Source: Pelecanus crispus (lineage: Eukaryota > Chordata > Aves > Pelecaniformes > Pelecanidae). Taken from it: a DNA stretch of 64,000 nucleotides. The position numbers and the translations under genes are program-made. The stretch is taken from contig NC_134649.1 of assembly GCF_030463565.1 (NCBI RefSeq), positions 134,001-198,000 on the forward strand, written 5' to 3'. Positions 51,132 through 60,507 of the stretch are shown here, one piece after another (position 1 is the first letter of the stretch; every line of letters begins with the position of its first letter). Under the pieces are notes generated by a model. It searched no databases. It had not been told where the DNA came from and saw nothing but the letters and a program-made list of their open reading frames with translations.

Positions 51132-51526
51132 CGGCGCGCGACCCGCCCGCCCCGCGCCGCCGGCGCCGTTACCAGGGAGACGCCGGCCCGGACGCCGCCT
51201 GGCGGCTCTCGCGCTCCGCGGGGCGGCCCGGGGCCGGGCCGGGGCCTGGCGGTGACGAGGCGCCCCGGGAGGGCGCAGCGGGCGGAGCCGCGCTCTGCAC
51301 CGGCAGTGCTGCCCACGGAGCGGTAGCGGCGGCGGGTTTGCAGCTGCCCCGCCCGCCGCTTCCTTCAGCGAAGGCAGACGCCCGCTCGGCCTGTCCGTGA
51401 GAAGGCGGGGAGAGAGAAAGCAGCCCCGTGCGCTCTGTCCCGGCCCGTGCCGGGCGCCTCGGGGCCTGCGGCCGCGGCGGGGCTCGCTTGAGGGCGGGTA
51501 CAGCGCCTTCCCGACTGGCGGAGAAG

Positions 51527-51976
51527 GCAGGCCAAGGGGTGCCCGTCAGGCCAAGGGGTGCCCATCTGTCAGGCCAAGGGCTGTCTGTCCGTCAGGCCAA
51601 GGGGTGTCCATCAGGCCAAGGGGTGTCTGTCCGTCAGGCCAAGGGGTGTCCATCAGGCCAAGGGGGGTCCATCAGGCCAAGGGGGGTCTGTCTGTCAGGC
51701 CAAGGGGTGTCTGTCAGGCTAAGGGGTGTCCGTCAGGCCAAGGGGGGTCTGTCCGTCAGGCCAAGGGGTGTCCGTCAGGCCAAGGGGTGTCCGTCAGGCC
51801 AAAGGGTGTCCGTCAGGCCAAGGCGTGTCTGTCTGTCAGGCCAAGGCGTGTCTGTCTGTCAGGCCAAGGGGTGTCCGTCAGGCCAAGGGGTGTCCGTCAG
51901 GCCAAGGGGGGATCCGTCAGGCCAAGGGGTGTCTGTCTGTCAGGCTAAAGGGTGTCCGTCAGGCCAAGGGGGGTCA
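51527..51976. repeat. Minisatellite: about 22 copies of a 19/23-bp unit
   Basis: The core GTCAGGCCAAGGGGTGTCC repeats about 22 times. Some copies are 19 bp and others 23 bp, the difference being an extra CTGT/CCGT step. Single-base variants are mixed between copies (GGCTAA, AAAGGG, GGCGTG). The array starts at the edge of the TP53BP1 CpG island, about 540 bases upstream of the start codon. It is G-rich on the plus strand and has no stop in several frames, which creates long false open frames. Confidence 0.95.
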
Positions 51977-54175
51977 GCGCAGCGCCCTACCGACCCCCTT
52001 TCCATCAAATGTACAACACAGCCCCTGGCTCTGGCTCCGGCATGGAACTGAACACTGCTTATCTGACTAATTTCCCTGTGTTTCTATCAATAAACGGCAG
52101 TTATTGAAGAGGCCTTGGGCACAAATTGTGACAGTACTGTTGTCTTTCAGCATTACACTTCTTGCCTAAAAACTTGTTTAAATAGACTAATTTAAATCCG
52201 CTTTTGCAAGTTCTCTTTTTTTATTTCTGCACCCCTCTGTATTTTATAGATGAGAATTCTATACATTTTATTTAAAACCCTGTTGTAGAACCAAAAACGC
52301 AGAAGGCTGAAAAAACGATACCTGGCCTGGAAGAAACTGTTATTATGCAAAGTTATAGACAAAAGGCTGTACACAGTGAAACACTGTAAATACGAGTCTG
52401 TGTTAACAAATTTTGTGTGTGGTGTGAAACCCAAATTTGCACACGCATGTTAGGAACATTAAACAATAATGTAAATTATTTAGAATTCCTACACATGAAA
52501 GGTACTTTAGTGGTTGGCTGTTCAGCTCCCAGAAGATGCTTCTTTAGCACATATTAAGCTGTATTATTGAAAAGTTTTTCTGGTATGCTAGTTTCAAAAA
52601 TACATACAACTTCAAATATTGTCTGAAATTTGCCCCAATGCCACAGAACACCACGAGGCCTACGATTACTAAATCCTTCTTTTGAAAGATGAAGTTGTTC
52701 ATAGACTTTTGCTAGCCATCTGGAGAAGCCAGATTTCATGTTCACAAAATATTTTATCCCAGGGAACTGAAAAGGAGACTGGGATTGTGATGGGACACTT
52801 GGCAGTCTATGACCCTCAAGTGTCTCAGAAGTTTTAGAACGAGCTCTTGCAGTTTGTTCAATTCCTTTCAAGCAGAATTCTGCTTCTAGCAGAATGAAAG
52901 CATTTCAAATGGTCTTCCTTTATGCTTACTCTCAAAATTAAATAAAATATAAAATTCCTCTTTTTTTTTTTTTGCAAAACAGAAAGTAAAGCTGTCTCCT
53001 AAGCGCAAGGATAGTGTGAGCCCTCATTTTTTTAAGCAAGTTTATGGTACTCACTACTGATCCTTGTTGGACTTACTAGTGGGTTTCCACACTTGCTACT
53101 GTCTTCCCCTTTAGCATGTAAGAATAAGCTCCTTTTCTTATTGACAGAACATTAAACAACTGTATCCTTCCTCATATCATCTTCTTTTACACATCTATCC
53201 TGCCAGCACCTCTTCTTTATTAGCTTCTCCTAGAGAATACATGCTCTTCATTAGTGCATTTGAAATGCCTACGGAAGCCAAGTCCTTCTTCAAACTCCTG
53301 ATTTTCGTCTAAAGGTGTTTCTACAATAGATACAGTTCACTACTGACTGGGGGAAAAAAAGACAAAATGATTGTGTTTATAACAATACAAGAAGTACATG
53401 CAAGTGGGTAGACATTGGCCATACAATGTATCTTTCGGCAGAAAATAAGAGAGCAGAAAACCAAAGAATGGATTTTGAGGAGCAGATGTCAATAAACGGG
53501 TAACTGGCAAGCAAGATCTTGCGGCACAAAAAAAGTGACAAAGAGATGGCAGTTTCTTTACCGAAAGCACAAGTGCAAACTATCTTAATGCAAAGAAAGC
53601 ATAAGAAATGTAGTAGGAGAAGGCAATTTGACTCAGGTATGACAAGAAAACAGAGGAAGGGAAACAAGGAAATCAGAACTATATCAGCTTTCTTAAAGGA
53701 TCAGTATAAAAGAGTGGCAGAAGCATACAAAGACACAAACTAAAAAGGCCAGAGATATCAAGAGCAATGACAAAATGATCTATAGACATACTAGTAAGAA
53801 AACAACAACCGTAAGAATTGTTGGTCTGCTGTTCTGAGGGAACACTACTTAGAGTGGCTAATGTCAAGAAGGCAGAAGCAGTTACTGTTCTCTAAAAAGG
53901 TTAACAGAAAACGGGAGCTAGCTCAGTTACAGAACAATGACAAAGGGCAAGATTTCATCCTTGAAACAAGGCTGAAACAGGTTAAAGAGTGCTAATCTAA
54001 GCCAGATGTTTTAAAACCTGTTGAGTCTAGACTTCTTCACAAAAAATGTTGTCTCAGAAGTGTTAACAGTTACCTTTCAAAAGTCATGGAGGATAATGAG
54101 GTATCTGAAGACTAGAAGTGGCAAATGTGCCAGTCACTCTTTCTCAAAATTCCCTTCAAATCCTTGAAAACTTTG
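51977..54175. other. Intergenic region between the minisatellite and the provirus
   Basis: AT-rich DNA with no recognised gene or repeat family. It contains one minus-strand open stretch (52554 to about 52892) that might be a terminal exon. AATAAA-type signals on the minus strand lie near 52220 and 52268. Confidence 0.5.
52554..52889 (-). CDS. Hypothetical minus-strand open frame, possible terminal exon
   Basis: An open stretch of about 112 codons lies on the minus strand, ending PEKLFNNTA and stop. It has no good start codon. It is preceded by a pyrimidine-containing AG (TTTCATTCTGCTAG) that could be a splice acceptor, giving a start at EAEFCLKGIEQ. Composition is protein-like, with a cluster of aromatic and basic residues (GFSRWLAKVYEQLHL, GVLWHWGKFQTIF). 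Minus-strand AATAAA signals lie 300 bases downstream. I do not recognise the family. An open frame of this length can arise by chance in 64 kb, so this is weak. Confidence 0.2.
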   Translation of the reverse strand, partial: LEAEFCLKGIEQTARARSKTSETLEGHRLPSVPSQSQSPFQFPGIKYFVNMKSGFSRWLAKVYEQLHLSKEGFSNRRPRGVLWHWGKFQTIFEVVCIFETSIPEKLFNNTA

Positions 54176-54180
54176 ATAAC
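54176..54180 (+). repeat. 5' target-site duplication of the provirus (ATAAC)
   Basis: ATAAC directly precedes the TG of the 5' LTR and the same five bases follow the CA of the 3' LTR at 61077-61081. An intact 5-bp duplication shows a single insertion event without later rearrangement of the ends. Confidence 0.9.
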
Positions 54181-54423
54181 TGTCCTGGTTTCGGCTGGGA
54201 TAGAGTTAATTTTCTTCCTAGCAGCAGGCATAGTGCTGTGTTTTGGATTTAGTAGGAGAAGAATGTTGATAACATGCTGATGTTTTTAGTTGTTGCTGAG
54301 TACTGCTTATGCTAGTCAAGGACTTTTTCAGCTTCCCATGCTCTGCCAGGCGCACAAGAAACTGGGAGGGGGCACAGCCAGAATAGTTGATCCAAACTGA
54401 CCAAAGGGCTATTCCATACCATA

Positions 54424-54446
54424 TGACGTCATGCTCAGTATATAAA
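54424..54446 (+). promoter_or_regulatory. LTR core promoter: CRE and TATA box
   Basis: TGACGTCA (54424-54431), a perfect cAMP-response element, is followed after seven bases by TATATAAA (54439-54446). Transcription should begin about 25-30 bases after the TATA box, close to the palindrome at 54466. The same pair occurs in the 3' LTR at 60749-60756 and 60764-60771, which could drive transcription into flanking DNA. Confidence 0.8.
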
Positions 54447-54465
54447 CTGGGGGGGGTTGGCCGGG

Positions 54466-54483
54466 GAGCAGCGATCGCTGCTC
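54466..54483. repeat. 18-bp perfect palindrome at the LTR U3/R border
   Basis: GAGCAGCGATCGCTGCTC is its own reverse complement. It lies 20-37 bases downstream of the TATA box, so it would fall at or just after the predicted transcription start. In RNA it could form a terminal stem or a self-dimerising site. It is identical in the 3' LTR. Confidence 0.9.
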
Positions 54484-54614
54484 GGGAACTGTCTGGGTAT
54501 CGGTCGGCGGGTGGTGAGCAATTGCATTGTGCATCACTTGCTTCGTGTATCATTATTATTATTATCATTATTATACTGTTACTATTAGCATTACTATTTT
54601 ACTTTATTTCAATT

Positions 54615-54620
54615 ATTAAA
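54615..54620 (+). terminator. LTR poly(A) signal ATTAAA
   Basis: ATTAAA, a common variant signal, lies about 170 bases after the TATA box in each LTR, giving an R region of roughly 160-190 bases. No AATAAA is present in the LTR, so this is the best candidate. Confidence 0.55.
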
Positions 54621-54759
54621 CTGTTCTTATCTCAATCCAGGAGTGTTTCTCACTCTTACTCCTCCGATTCTCTCCCCCATCCCATCGGGGTAGGGGGAGT
54701 GAGCGAGCGGCTGCGTGGTACTGAGTTGCTGGCTGGGGCTAAACCACGACAGTCCTTTT

Positions 54760-54777
54760 TGGCGCCCAACGTGGGGC
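54760..54777 (+). other. Primer binding site, tRNA-Lys(CUU)
   Basis: TGGCGCCCAACGTGGGGC lies eight bases after the 5' LTR. It is complementary to the 3' end of tRNA-Lys(CUU), also called tRNA-Lys1,2. Foamy viruses and some betaretroviruses use this primer, whereas the original mammalian ERV-L was named for a leucine primer site. Confidence 0.85.
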
Positions 54778-54871
54778 ACGAAGGGTTTGAGATAACAACA
54801 GATTAACCAGAGTGTATTAAGGAGTCTGTTAACAGTTGCCGGTCACGATATTAGTTCTTCTGATCTGCACC

Positions 54872-56854
54872 ATGTTCTTTTTTTTGCAGCACGCGTTAAA
54901 GCTTGCTGTCAGTTTGTGTAGTGTGCTATGCTCTGCAGTGATTCATGATCTTTTGCTTGGGAGGCTCCTTATCAAAACCCTGACCTTGAGCATTCTTTGG
55001 TATTTGGGTTTCATACAGAAGTCACTACTGTACTTCGGGTACTACCTCATAGAGAGAGTTAGCAATTATACTTCTTACTCTGAGAGGCTTGTTGTGGAGG
55101 AAATACAGAATGGCACCTTTGCTGCTTTCTTCTATGATGTTTCCTCCTTCATTACAACAACTTTCCTGTATCTTGAACACCCCTGGGCAGTTAAGATACT
55201 TCTATTGATAATTCTTGGGAATGTTGTTTCCGTTTTGATAAAGGTCAGTAAGCAGTTTAAAAATACCATCCAGAGATCTACCCCAAGGCTGGATAGTTAT
55301 GAGTGGCAGGGTGTGTGGGAACGTATGCGCAAGTACCTGGGGCAGTGGGGACCTCCAGTGTTTTGGAACTTCACCCCTGAACAAGTGCAGAATCCTGAAG
55401 AATTAGTAAAGTATTTGGAAGAAGTATGTTGTCACCCTGGTAGCTCCAGAGAGACACAAATCATTGCAACATGCTGGGGACTGGCCCATGCCTATCGAGC
55501 CGTGGTCAACGCTAATCAGTACCCTCAAAAGAAAGAGAAGGTCTCTGGATCTGATGACAAAACAACAAGCACTGTGGCTACTCAAACCCCCACTACAGGC
55601 CCTGCGGCTACTCCAACCCCCACTACAGGCCTTGCAGCTACTCAAACCCCTGCCCCAGGCACTGTGGCTACTCCAGCCACAGCCATGAGCACTGCGGCTA
55701 CTCAAACCCCAGTGACAGACACTGCGGCTAAACCAGAGAACCAACCTGCGCCGGTATCAGTTGCCCCTATACAGAAGAAAAAATACACGAGGAAATCAGT
55801 TCGTTTAGTAAGGGATGAAGATGAACCAGGGCCATCACGAGAACCAGAGGAGGAAGAACCCATAAATGAGATGGTGACCACCCGATCCCTATCCCTGAGT
55901 GAGCTGCGAGATATGCGAAAAGATTTCGGTCGTCATCCAGGCGAGCACATCATCACCTGGCTGCTCCGATGCTGGGATAACGGGGCCAGTAGCCTGGATT
56001 TAGAGGGTAGGGAAGCCAAGCAGCTGGGATCCCTTTCCAGGGAAGGGGGCATTGACAAAGCAATTGGAAAAGGGGCAAAACCGCTCAGCCTCTGGAGGCG
56101 ACTCCTGTCAAGCGTGAAGGAAAGGTATCCCTTCAAGGAGGATGTTTTATACTGCCCAAGCAAATGGACCACCGTAGAGAAAGGTATCCAGTACCTGAGG
56201 GAATTAGGCGTGCTGGAGGTGATTTACAGTGACCTGAATGATAAGCGGTTAACCAAAGACCCAGATGAAGTCAGGTGCACACAATCCATGTGGCGGAAGG
56301 TGGTACGGAGCGCACCAGCATCGTATTCCAACTCGTTGGCAATACTAGCCTGGAAAGACGACGAGGCACCAACGGTGGATGAAGTGGCTAGACAACTCCG
56401 GGACTACGAAGAAAAGCTCTCTTCCTCCCTACAGGCCTGTGTCTCAGCTGTGGAAAAACTGTGCCAAGAGTTCCAACAACTCAGAGAAGATCTGTCCTAC
56501 TCCCCACCTGCACGGACCAGTGTCTCAGCCATTAGGAGTCAACGTCCCTATGCTCAAGAGAGAGGATATAGAGGATACACACCACGGGGCACCCTGTGGT
56601 TTCGCCTGCGTGATTATGGAGAGGACATGAGAAAGTGGGATGGAAAACCCACCTCAACCTTAGAGGCACGGGTGCGTGAGTTGCAAGGAAAAACTATTAG
56701 AAAAGGCGGTTCTCCCAGGAAAATTGCAGCTCCAGTTTCCAGTGAGCAGTTCCCGAGACAGAGTAAGAGGGCTAATTTTACTTCCGACCTTGATCAGGGG
56801 ACTTTTGATTCACATTTACAGGAAGTGAACAGCGAATACTGTGACCAGTGTTAG
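54872..56854 (+). CDS. gag: Endogenous retroviral Gag, 660 codons, intact
   Basis: The ATG at 54872 in a strong CACCATG context opens a frame to TAG at 56852-56854. The frame stays open 12 codons upstream but has no ATG there. Residues 1 to about 125 are strongly hydrophobic, with three or four possible membrane segments. The middle has a 30-bp tandem repeat coding Thr/Pro/Ala units (residues about 233-290). The C-terminal half contains a helical, capsid-like region from LSLSELRDMRKDF to the coiled-coil-like segment near RQLRDYEEKL. There is no CX2CX4HX4C zinc knuckle. Gag would assemble the particle core. The TAG is in the same frame as pol. I infer Gag from position and general resemblance. 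Confidence 0.82.
   Translation: MFFFLQHALKLAVSLCSVLCSAVIHDLLLGRLLIKTLTLSILWYLGFIQKSLLYFGYYLIERVSNYTSYSERLVVEEIQNGTFAAFFYDVSSFITTTFLYLEHPWAVKILLLIILGNVVSVLIKVSKQFKNTIQRSTPRLDSYEWQGVWERMRKYLGQWGPPVFWNFTPEQVQNPEELVKYLEEVCCHPGSSRETQIIATCWGLAHAYRAVVNANQYPQKKEKVSGSDDKTTSTVATQTPTTGPAATPTPTTGLAATQTPAPGTVATPATAMSTAATQTPVTDTAAKPENQPAPVSVAPIQKKKYTRKSVRLVRDEDEPGPSREPEEEEPINEMVTTRSLSLSELRDMRKDFGRHPGEHIITWLLRCWDNGASSLDLEGREAKQLGSLSREGGIDKAIGKGAKPLSLWRRLLSSVKERYPFKEDVLYCPSKWTTVEKGIQYLRELGVLEVIYSDLNDKRLTKDPDEVRCTQSMWRKVVRSAPASYSNSLAILAWKDDEAPTVDEVARQLRDYEEKLSSSLQACVSAVEKLCQEFQQLREDLSYSPPARTSVSAIRSQRPYAQERGYRGYTPRGTLWFRLRDYGEDMRKWDGKPTSTLEARVRELQGKTIRKGGSPRKIAAPVSSEQFPRQSKRANFTSDLDQGTFDSHLQEVNSEYCDQC
55569..55738 (+). 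repeat. 30-bp tandem repeat inside gag, about 5.7 copies
   Basis: Units begin at 55569, 55599, 55629, 55659, 55689 and 55719. Each codes ten residues of the type TVATQTPTTG rich in Thr, Ala and Pro. The copies differ by a few substitutions. Being a multiple of three, it can change copy number without breaking the frame. Confidence 0.9.
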
Positions 56855-59800
56855 AGGGGCCCTGCCTCCAGCCAGGTGGAGGAAAGGGACAACCGGGTTT
56901 ACTGGACTGTGTGGATTCGATGGCCTGGAACGTCAGACCCACAGGAGTATAAGGCTCTAGTGGACACTGGTGCACAGTGCACGCTAATGCCATCAAACTA
57001 TAGAGGGGCAGAACCCATTTGTATTTCTGGAGTGACAGGGGGATCCCAACAGCTAACTGTACTGGAAGCTGAAGTGAGCCTAACTGGGAATGAGTGGCAA
57101 AAGCACCCCATTGTGACTGGCCCAGACGCTCCGTGCATCCTTGGCATAGACTACCTCAGGAGAGGGTATTTCAAGGACCCAAAAGGGTACCGGTGGGCTT
57201 TTGGTATAGCTGCTTTGGAGACAGAGGAAATTAAACAGTTGTCCACTTTGCCCGGTCTCTCAGAGGACCCTTCGATTGTAGGGTTGCTGAAGGTTGAGGA
57301 ACAACAGGTGCCGATTGCTACCACAGCTGTGCACAAGCGGCAATATCGCACCAACCGAGACTCCCTGATTTCCATCCATAACCTGATTCGTCGACTGGAG
57401 AGCCAGGGAGTGATCAGCAAGACTCGCTCACCCTTTAACAGTCCCATATGGCCAGTGCGAAAGTCTAATGGGGAGTGGAGACTAACAGTGGACTATCGTG
57501 GCCTGAACGAAGTTACACCGCCGCTGAGTGCTGCCGTGCCAGACATGCTAGAACTTCAATATGAACTGGAGTCAAAGGCAGCTAAGTGGTATGCCACAAT
57601 TGATATTGCTAATGCATTTTTCTCCATCCCTTTGGCAGCAGAGTGCAGACCCCAGTTTGCTTTTACCTGGAGGGGTGTTCAGTACACCTGGAACCGACTG
57701 CCCCAGGGGTGGAAGCACAGCCCCACCATTTGCCATGGACTGATCCAGACAGCACTGGAACAGGGTGAAGCTCCAGAACATCTGCAGTACATTGATGACA
57801 TCATTGTGTGGGGCAACACAGCAGAAGACGTTTTTGAGAAGGGAAAGAAAATAGTCCAAATCCTTCTGAAGGCTGGTTTTGCCATAAAACAGAGTAAGGT
57901 CAAGGGACCTGCACAAGAGATCCAGTTTTTAGGAATAAAATGGCAAGATGGACGTCGTCAGATCCCAATGAATGTGATCAACAAAATAACAGCTATGTCC
58001 CCACCAACTAGCAAAAAGGAAACACAAGCTTTCTTAGGCGTTGTGGGTTTTTGGAGAATGCATATTCCAAATTACAGCCAGATTGTAAGCCCTCTCTATC
58101 AAGTGACCCGGAAGAAGAATGAATTCAAATGGGGCCCTGAGCAACAACAAGCCTTTGAACAAATTAAACGTGAGATAGTTCATGCAGTAGCCCTTGGGCC
58201 AGTCCGGGCAGGGCAGGATATTAAAAATGTGCTCTACACTGCAGCCGGGGAGAATGGCCCTACCTGGAGCCTCTGGCAGAAAGCACCAGGGGAGACTCGA
58301 GGTCGACCCCTAGGGTTTTGGAGTCGGGGATACAGAGGATCCGAAGCCCGCTATACTCCAACTGAGAAGGAGATACTGGCAGCATATGAAGGGGTTTGAG
58401 CTGCTTCAGAAGTGGTTGGTACTGAAGCACAGCTCCTGCTGGCACCCCGACTGCCGGTGTTGGGCTGGATGTTCAAAGGGAGGGTCCCCTCTACACATCA
58501 TGCAACTGATGCTACATGGAGTAAGTGGGTTGCATTGATCACACAACGGGCTCGAATAGGAAACCCCAGTCGCCCAGGAATCTTGGAAGTGATCATGGAC
58601 TGGCCAGAAGGAAAAAACATTAGAATATCACCAGAGGAGGAGGTGACACGTGCTGAAGAGGCCCCACTGTATAATAAATTGCCAGAAAATGAAAAGCAAT
58701 ATGCCCTGTTCACTGATGGGTCCTGTCATCTCGTGGGAAAGCATCGGAGGTGGAAAGCTGCTGTATGGAGTCCTATACGACAAGTCGCAGAAACTGCTGA
58801 AGGAGAAGGGGAGTCGAGTCAGTTTGCAGAGGTGAAAGCCATCCAGCTGGCTTTAGATATTGCTGAAAGAGAAAAGTGGCCAATCCTTTATCTCTATACT
58901 GACTCATGGATGGTGGCAAATGCCCTGTGGGGGTGGCTGCAGCAATGGAAGCAGAGCAACTGGCAGCGCAGAGGCAAACCAATCTGGGCTGCCGCATTGT
59001 GGCAAGATATTGCTGCCCGGATAGAGAACCTGGTTGTAAAAGTTCGTCATGTAGATGCTCATGTACCTAAGAGTCGGGCCACTGAAGAACATCAAAACAA
59101 CCAGCAAGTAGATCAGGCTGCTAAGATTGAAGTGGCTCAGGTGGATTTGGACTGGCAACATAAGGGTGAATTATTTATAGCTCGGTGGGCCCATGACGCC
59201 TCAGGCCATCAAGGAAGGGATGCAACGTATAAATGGGCTCGTGATCGAGGGGTGGACTTAACTATGGACAGTATTGCACAGGTTATTCATGAGTGTGAAA
59301 CATGCGCTGCAATCAAGCAAGCCAAGCAGTTCAAGCCCCTTGGGTATAGTGAACGATGGCTGAAATATAAATATGGGGAGGCCTGGCAGATCGATTACAT
59401 CACGCTCCCACAGACCCGCCAAGGCAAGCGCTATGTGCTCACCATGGTGGAAGCAACCACTGGGTGGTTGGAAACATATCCCGTGCCCCATGCCACCGCC
59501 CGGAACACCATCCTGGGCCTTGAAAAGCAAGTCCTGTGGCGACATGGCACCCCAGAAAGAATTGAGTCAGACAACGGGACTCATTTCCGAAACAACCTCA
59601 TAGACACCTGGGCCAAAGAGCACGGCATTGAGTGGGTGTATCACATCCCTTACCATGCACCAGCCTCCGGGAAAATTGAGCGATACAATGGATTGTTAAA
59701 GACTACCCTGAGAGCAATGGGTGGTGGGACGTTTAAACATTGGGATACGCATTTAGCAAAAGCCACCTGGTTAGTCAACACCAGGGGATCTGCCAATCGA

Positions 59801-60040
59801 GCTGGCCCTGCCCAATCAAAACTTTTACGTACTGTAGAAGGAGATAAAGTTCCTGTAGTGCACATGAAAAATATGCTGGGGAAGACAGTCTGGGTTACTT
59901 CCCCCTCTGGCAAAGGCAAACCCATTCGTGGGATTGCTTTTGCTCAAGGACCTGGGTGCACTTGGTGGGTGATGCGAAAGGATGGGGAAGCCCAATGTGT
60001 ACCTCAAGGGAATTTGATTTTGGGTGAAAATAGCCAATGA
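56855..60040 (+). CDS. pol: Endogenous retroviral Pro-Pol, broken by one in-frame TGA
   Basis: The frame continues directly after the gag TAG. Domains in order: aspartic protease (LVDTGAQCT at about 56957, ILGIDYL); reverse transcriptase (LTVDYRGLN, first catalytic Asp in ATIDIANAF about 57602, YIDD at 57788-57799); connection; RNase H (TDGS about 58711, FAEVKA, YTDSW, VDQAAK); integrase with an HHCC zinc domain (about 59188-59310) and catalytic triad in QIDYI, SDNG and KIE with D-35-E spacing; C-terminal domain to TGA at 60038-60040. A TGA at 58397-58399 interrupts the connection region; both sides are otherwise open in one frame. No dUTPase and no env were found. Catalytic residues are present, but this copy cannot make full Pol without readthrough. 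Confidence 0.9.
58397..58399 (+). pseudogene. pol: In-frame TGA lesion in pol
   Basis: This is the single stop that separates the protease/RT part from the RNase H/integrase part. Frames on both sides are identical, so it is a nonsense change and not a frameshift. It lies after the motif YTPTEKEILAAYEGV, between RT and RNase H. Confidence 0.88.
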
Positions 60041-60507
60041 ACTGAATTGTATAATATTAATTGCTTTATAATACTGTATGTTATCTCTTAACTATATGTT
60101 ATCTCTTAACTGCATGTTAATATAATAATATAGTAGGTTAATATTAAGTATATAATACTATATATTATGATTGCTATATGCCGCATCAATGGTATTGCAG
60201 TAAGAATTGCCCAGCTTAATGAAAATGAACTTTGATGAAACCATGTTGGAATGAGAACTGACTTCAGCATGCAACAGTCCAACACTGCACACCACCTCTC
60301 CTGCTCTGAAAGACTGTGATAACAGATGGAACCCAAAGTCATGGGCTAAATGAACTCAATGGACATTTTAGAGGGATGGGCCATAGACGAAGGGAATGAT
60401 ATCTGTGTGTATATCAAGATAGGGAAAGCGGTGGTGATTAATTGGAACACATTGGAAAGGGGAGGGCCTGTGCATGACGTAGATGGTATAGAATAAGGGG
60501 TGGATAC
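60041..60507 (+). other. Provirus 3' noncoding region, no env
   Basis: Only 467 bases separate the pol stop from the 3' LTR, too short for env. The first half is very AT-rich and carries an 18-bp direct repeat (from 60077 and 60095). The short purine stretch AATAAGGGGTGGA just before the LTR (60490-60507 region) is a weak polypurine-tract candidate. A better one, GAAAGGGGAGGG, lies near 60455. Confidence 0.7.

Larger units (their letters stand above)
50280..51520. promoter_or_regulatory. TP53BP1: TP53BP1 CpG-island promoter
   Basis: A CG-dense block spans TP53BP1 exons 1-3 and about 540 bases upstream of the start codon at 50983. It holds an inverted CCAAT box (51127-51131) and a YY1-type element (51105-51116), both on the TP53BP1 sense strand. 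No TATA box was seen. The start site is probably within about 51000-51110. Confidence 0.78.
54181..54751 (+). repeat. 5' LTR, 571 bp
   Basis: Starts TGTCCTGGTTTCGGCTGGG and ends AAACCACGACA. U3 carries a CRE and TATA box. R contains an 18-bp palindrome and an (ATT)n run, and ATTAAA at 54615-54620 is the likely poly(A) signal. U5 is C/T-rich. I believe the LTR belongs to a family common in bird genomes, from memory of similar sequences. Confidence 0.95.

Noticed and set aside
50106-51326. Frames of 225-326 codons across the TP53BP1 promoter
   Set aside because: They run through introns and promoter in a CpG island. The real coding segments are TP53BP1 exons 1-4.
51397-52070. Three overlapping plus-strand open frames of 114-207 codons with RQAKGCPSGQGVSV repeats
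   Set aside because: They are the translation of the 19/23-bp minisatellite, which lacks stops in several frames. No start context, splice sites or family support.
54836-54871. Start of gag at 54836
   Set aside because: The codon there is TTG. The first ATG in a good context is at 54872.
60041-60507. A possible env gene downstream of pol
   Set aside because: Only 467 AT-rich bases with no signal peptide, fusion peptide or open frame of useful length.
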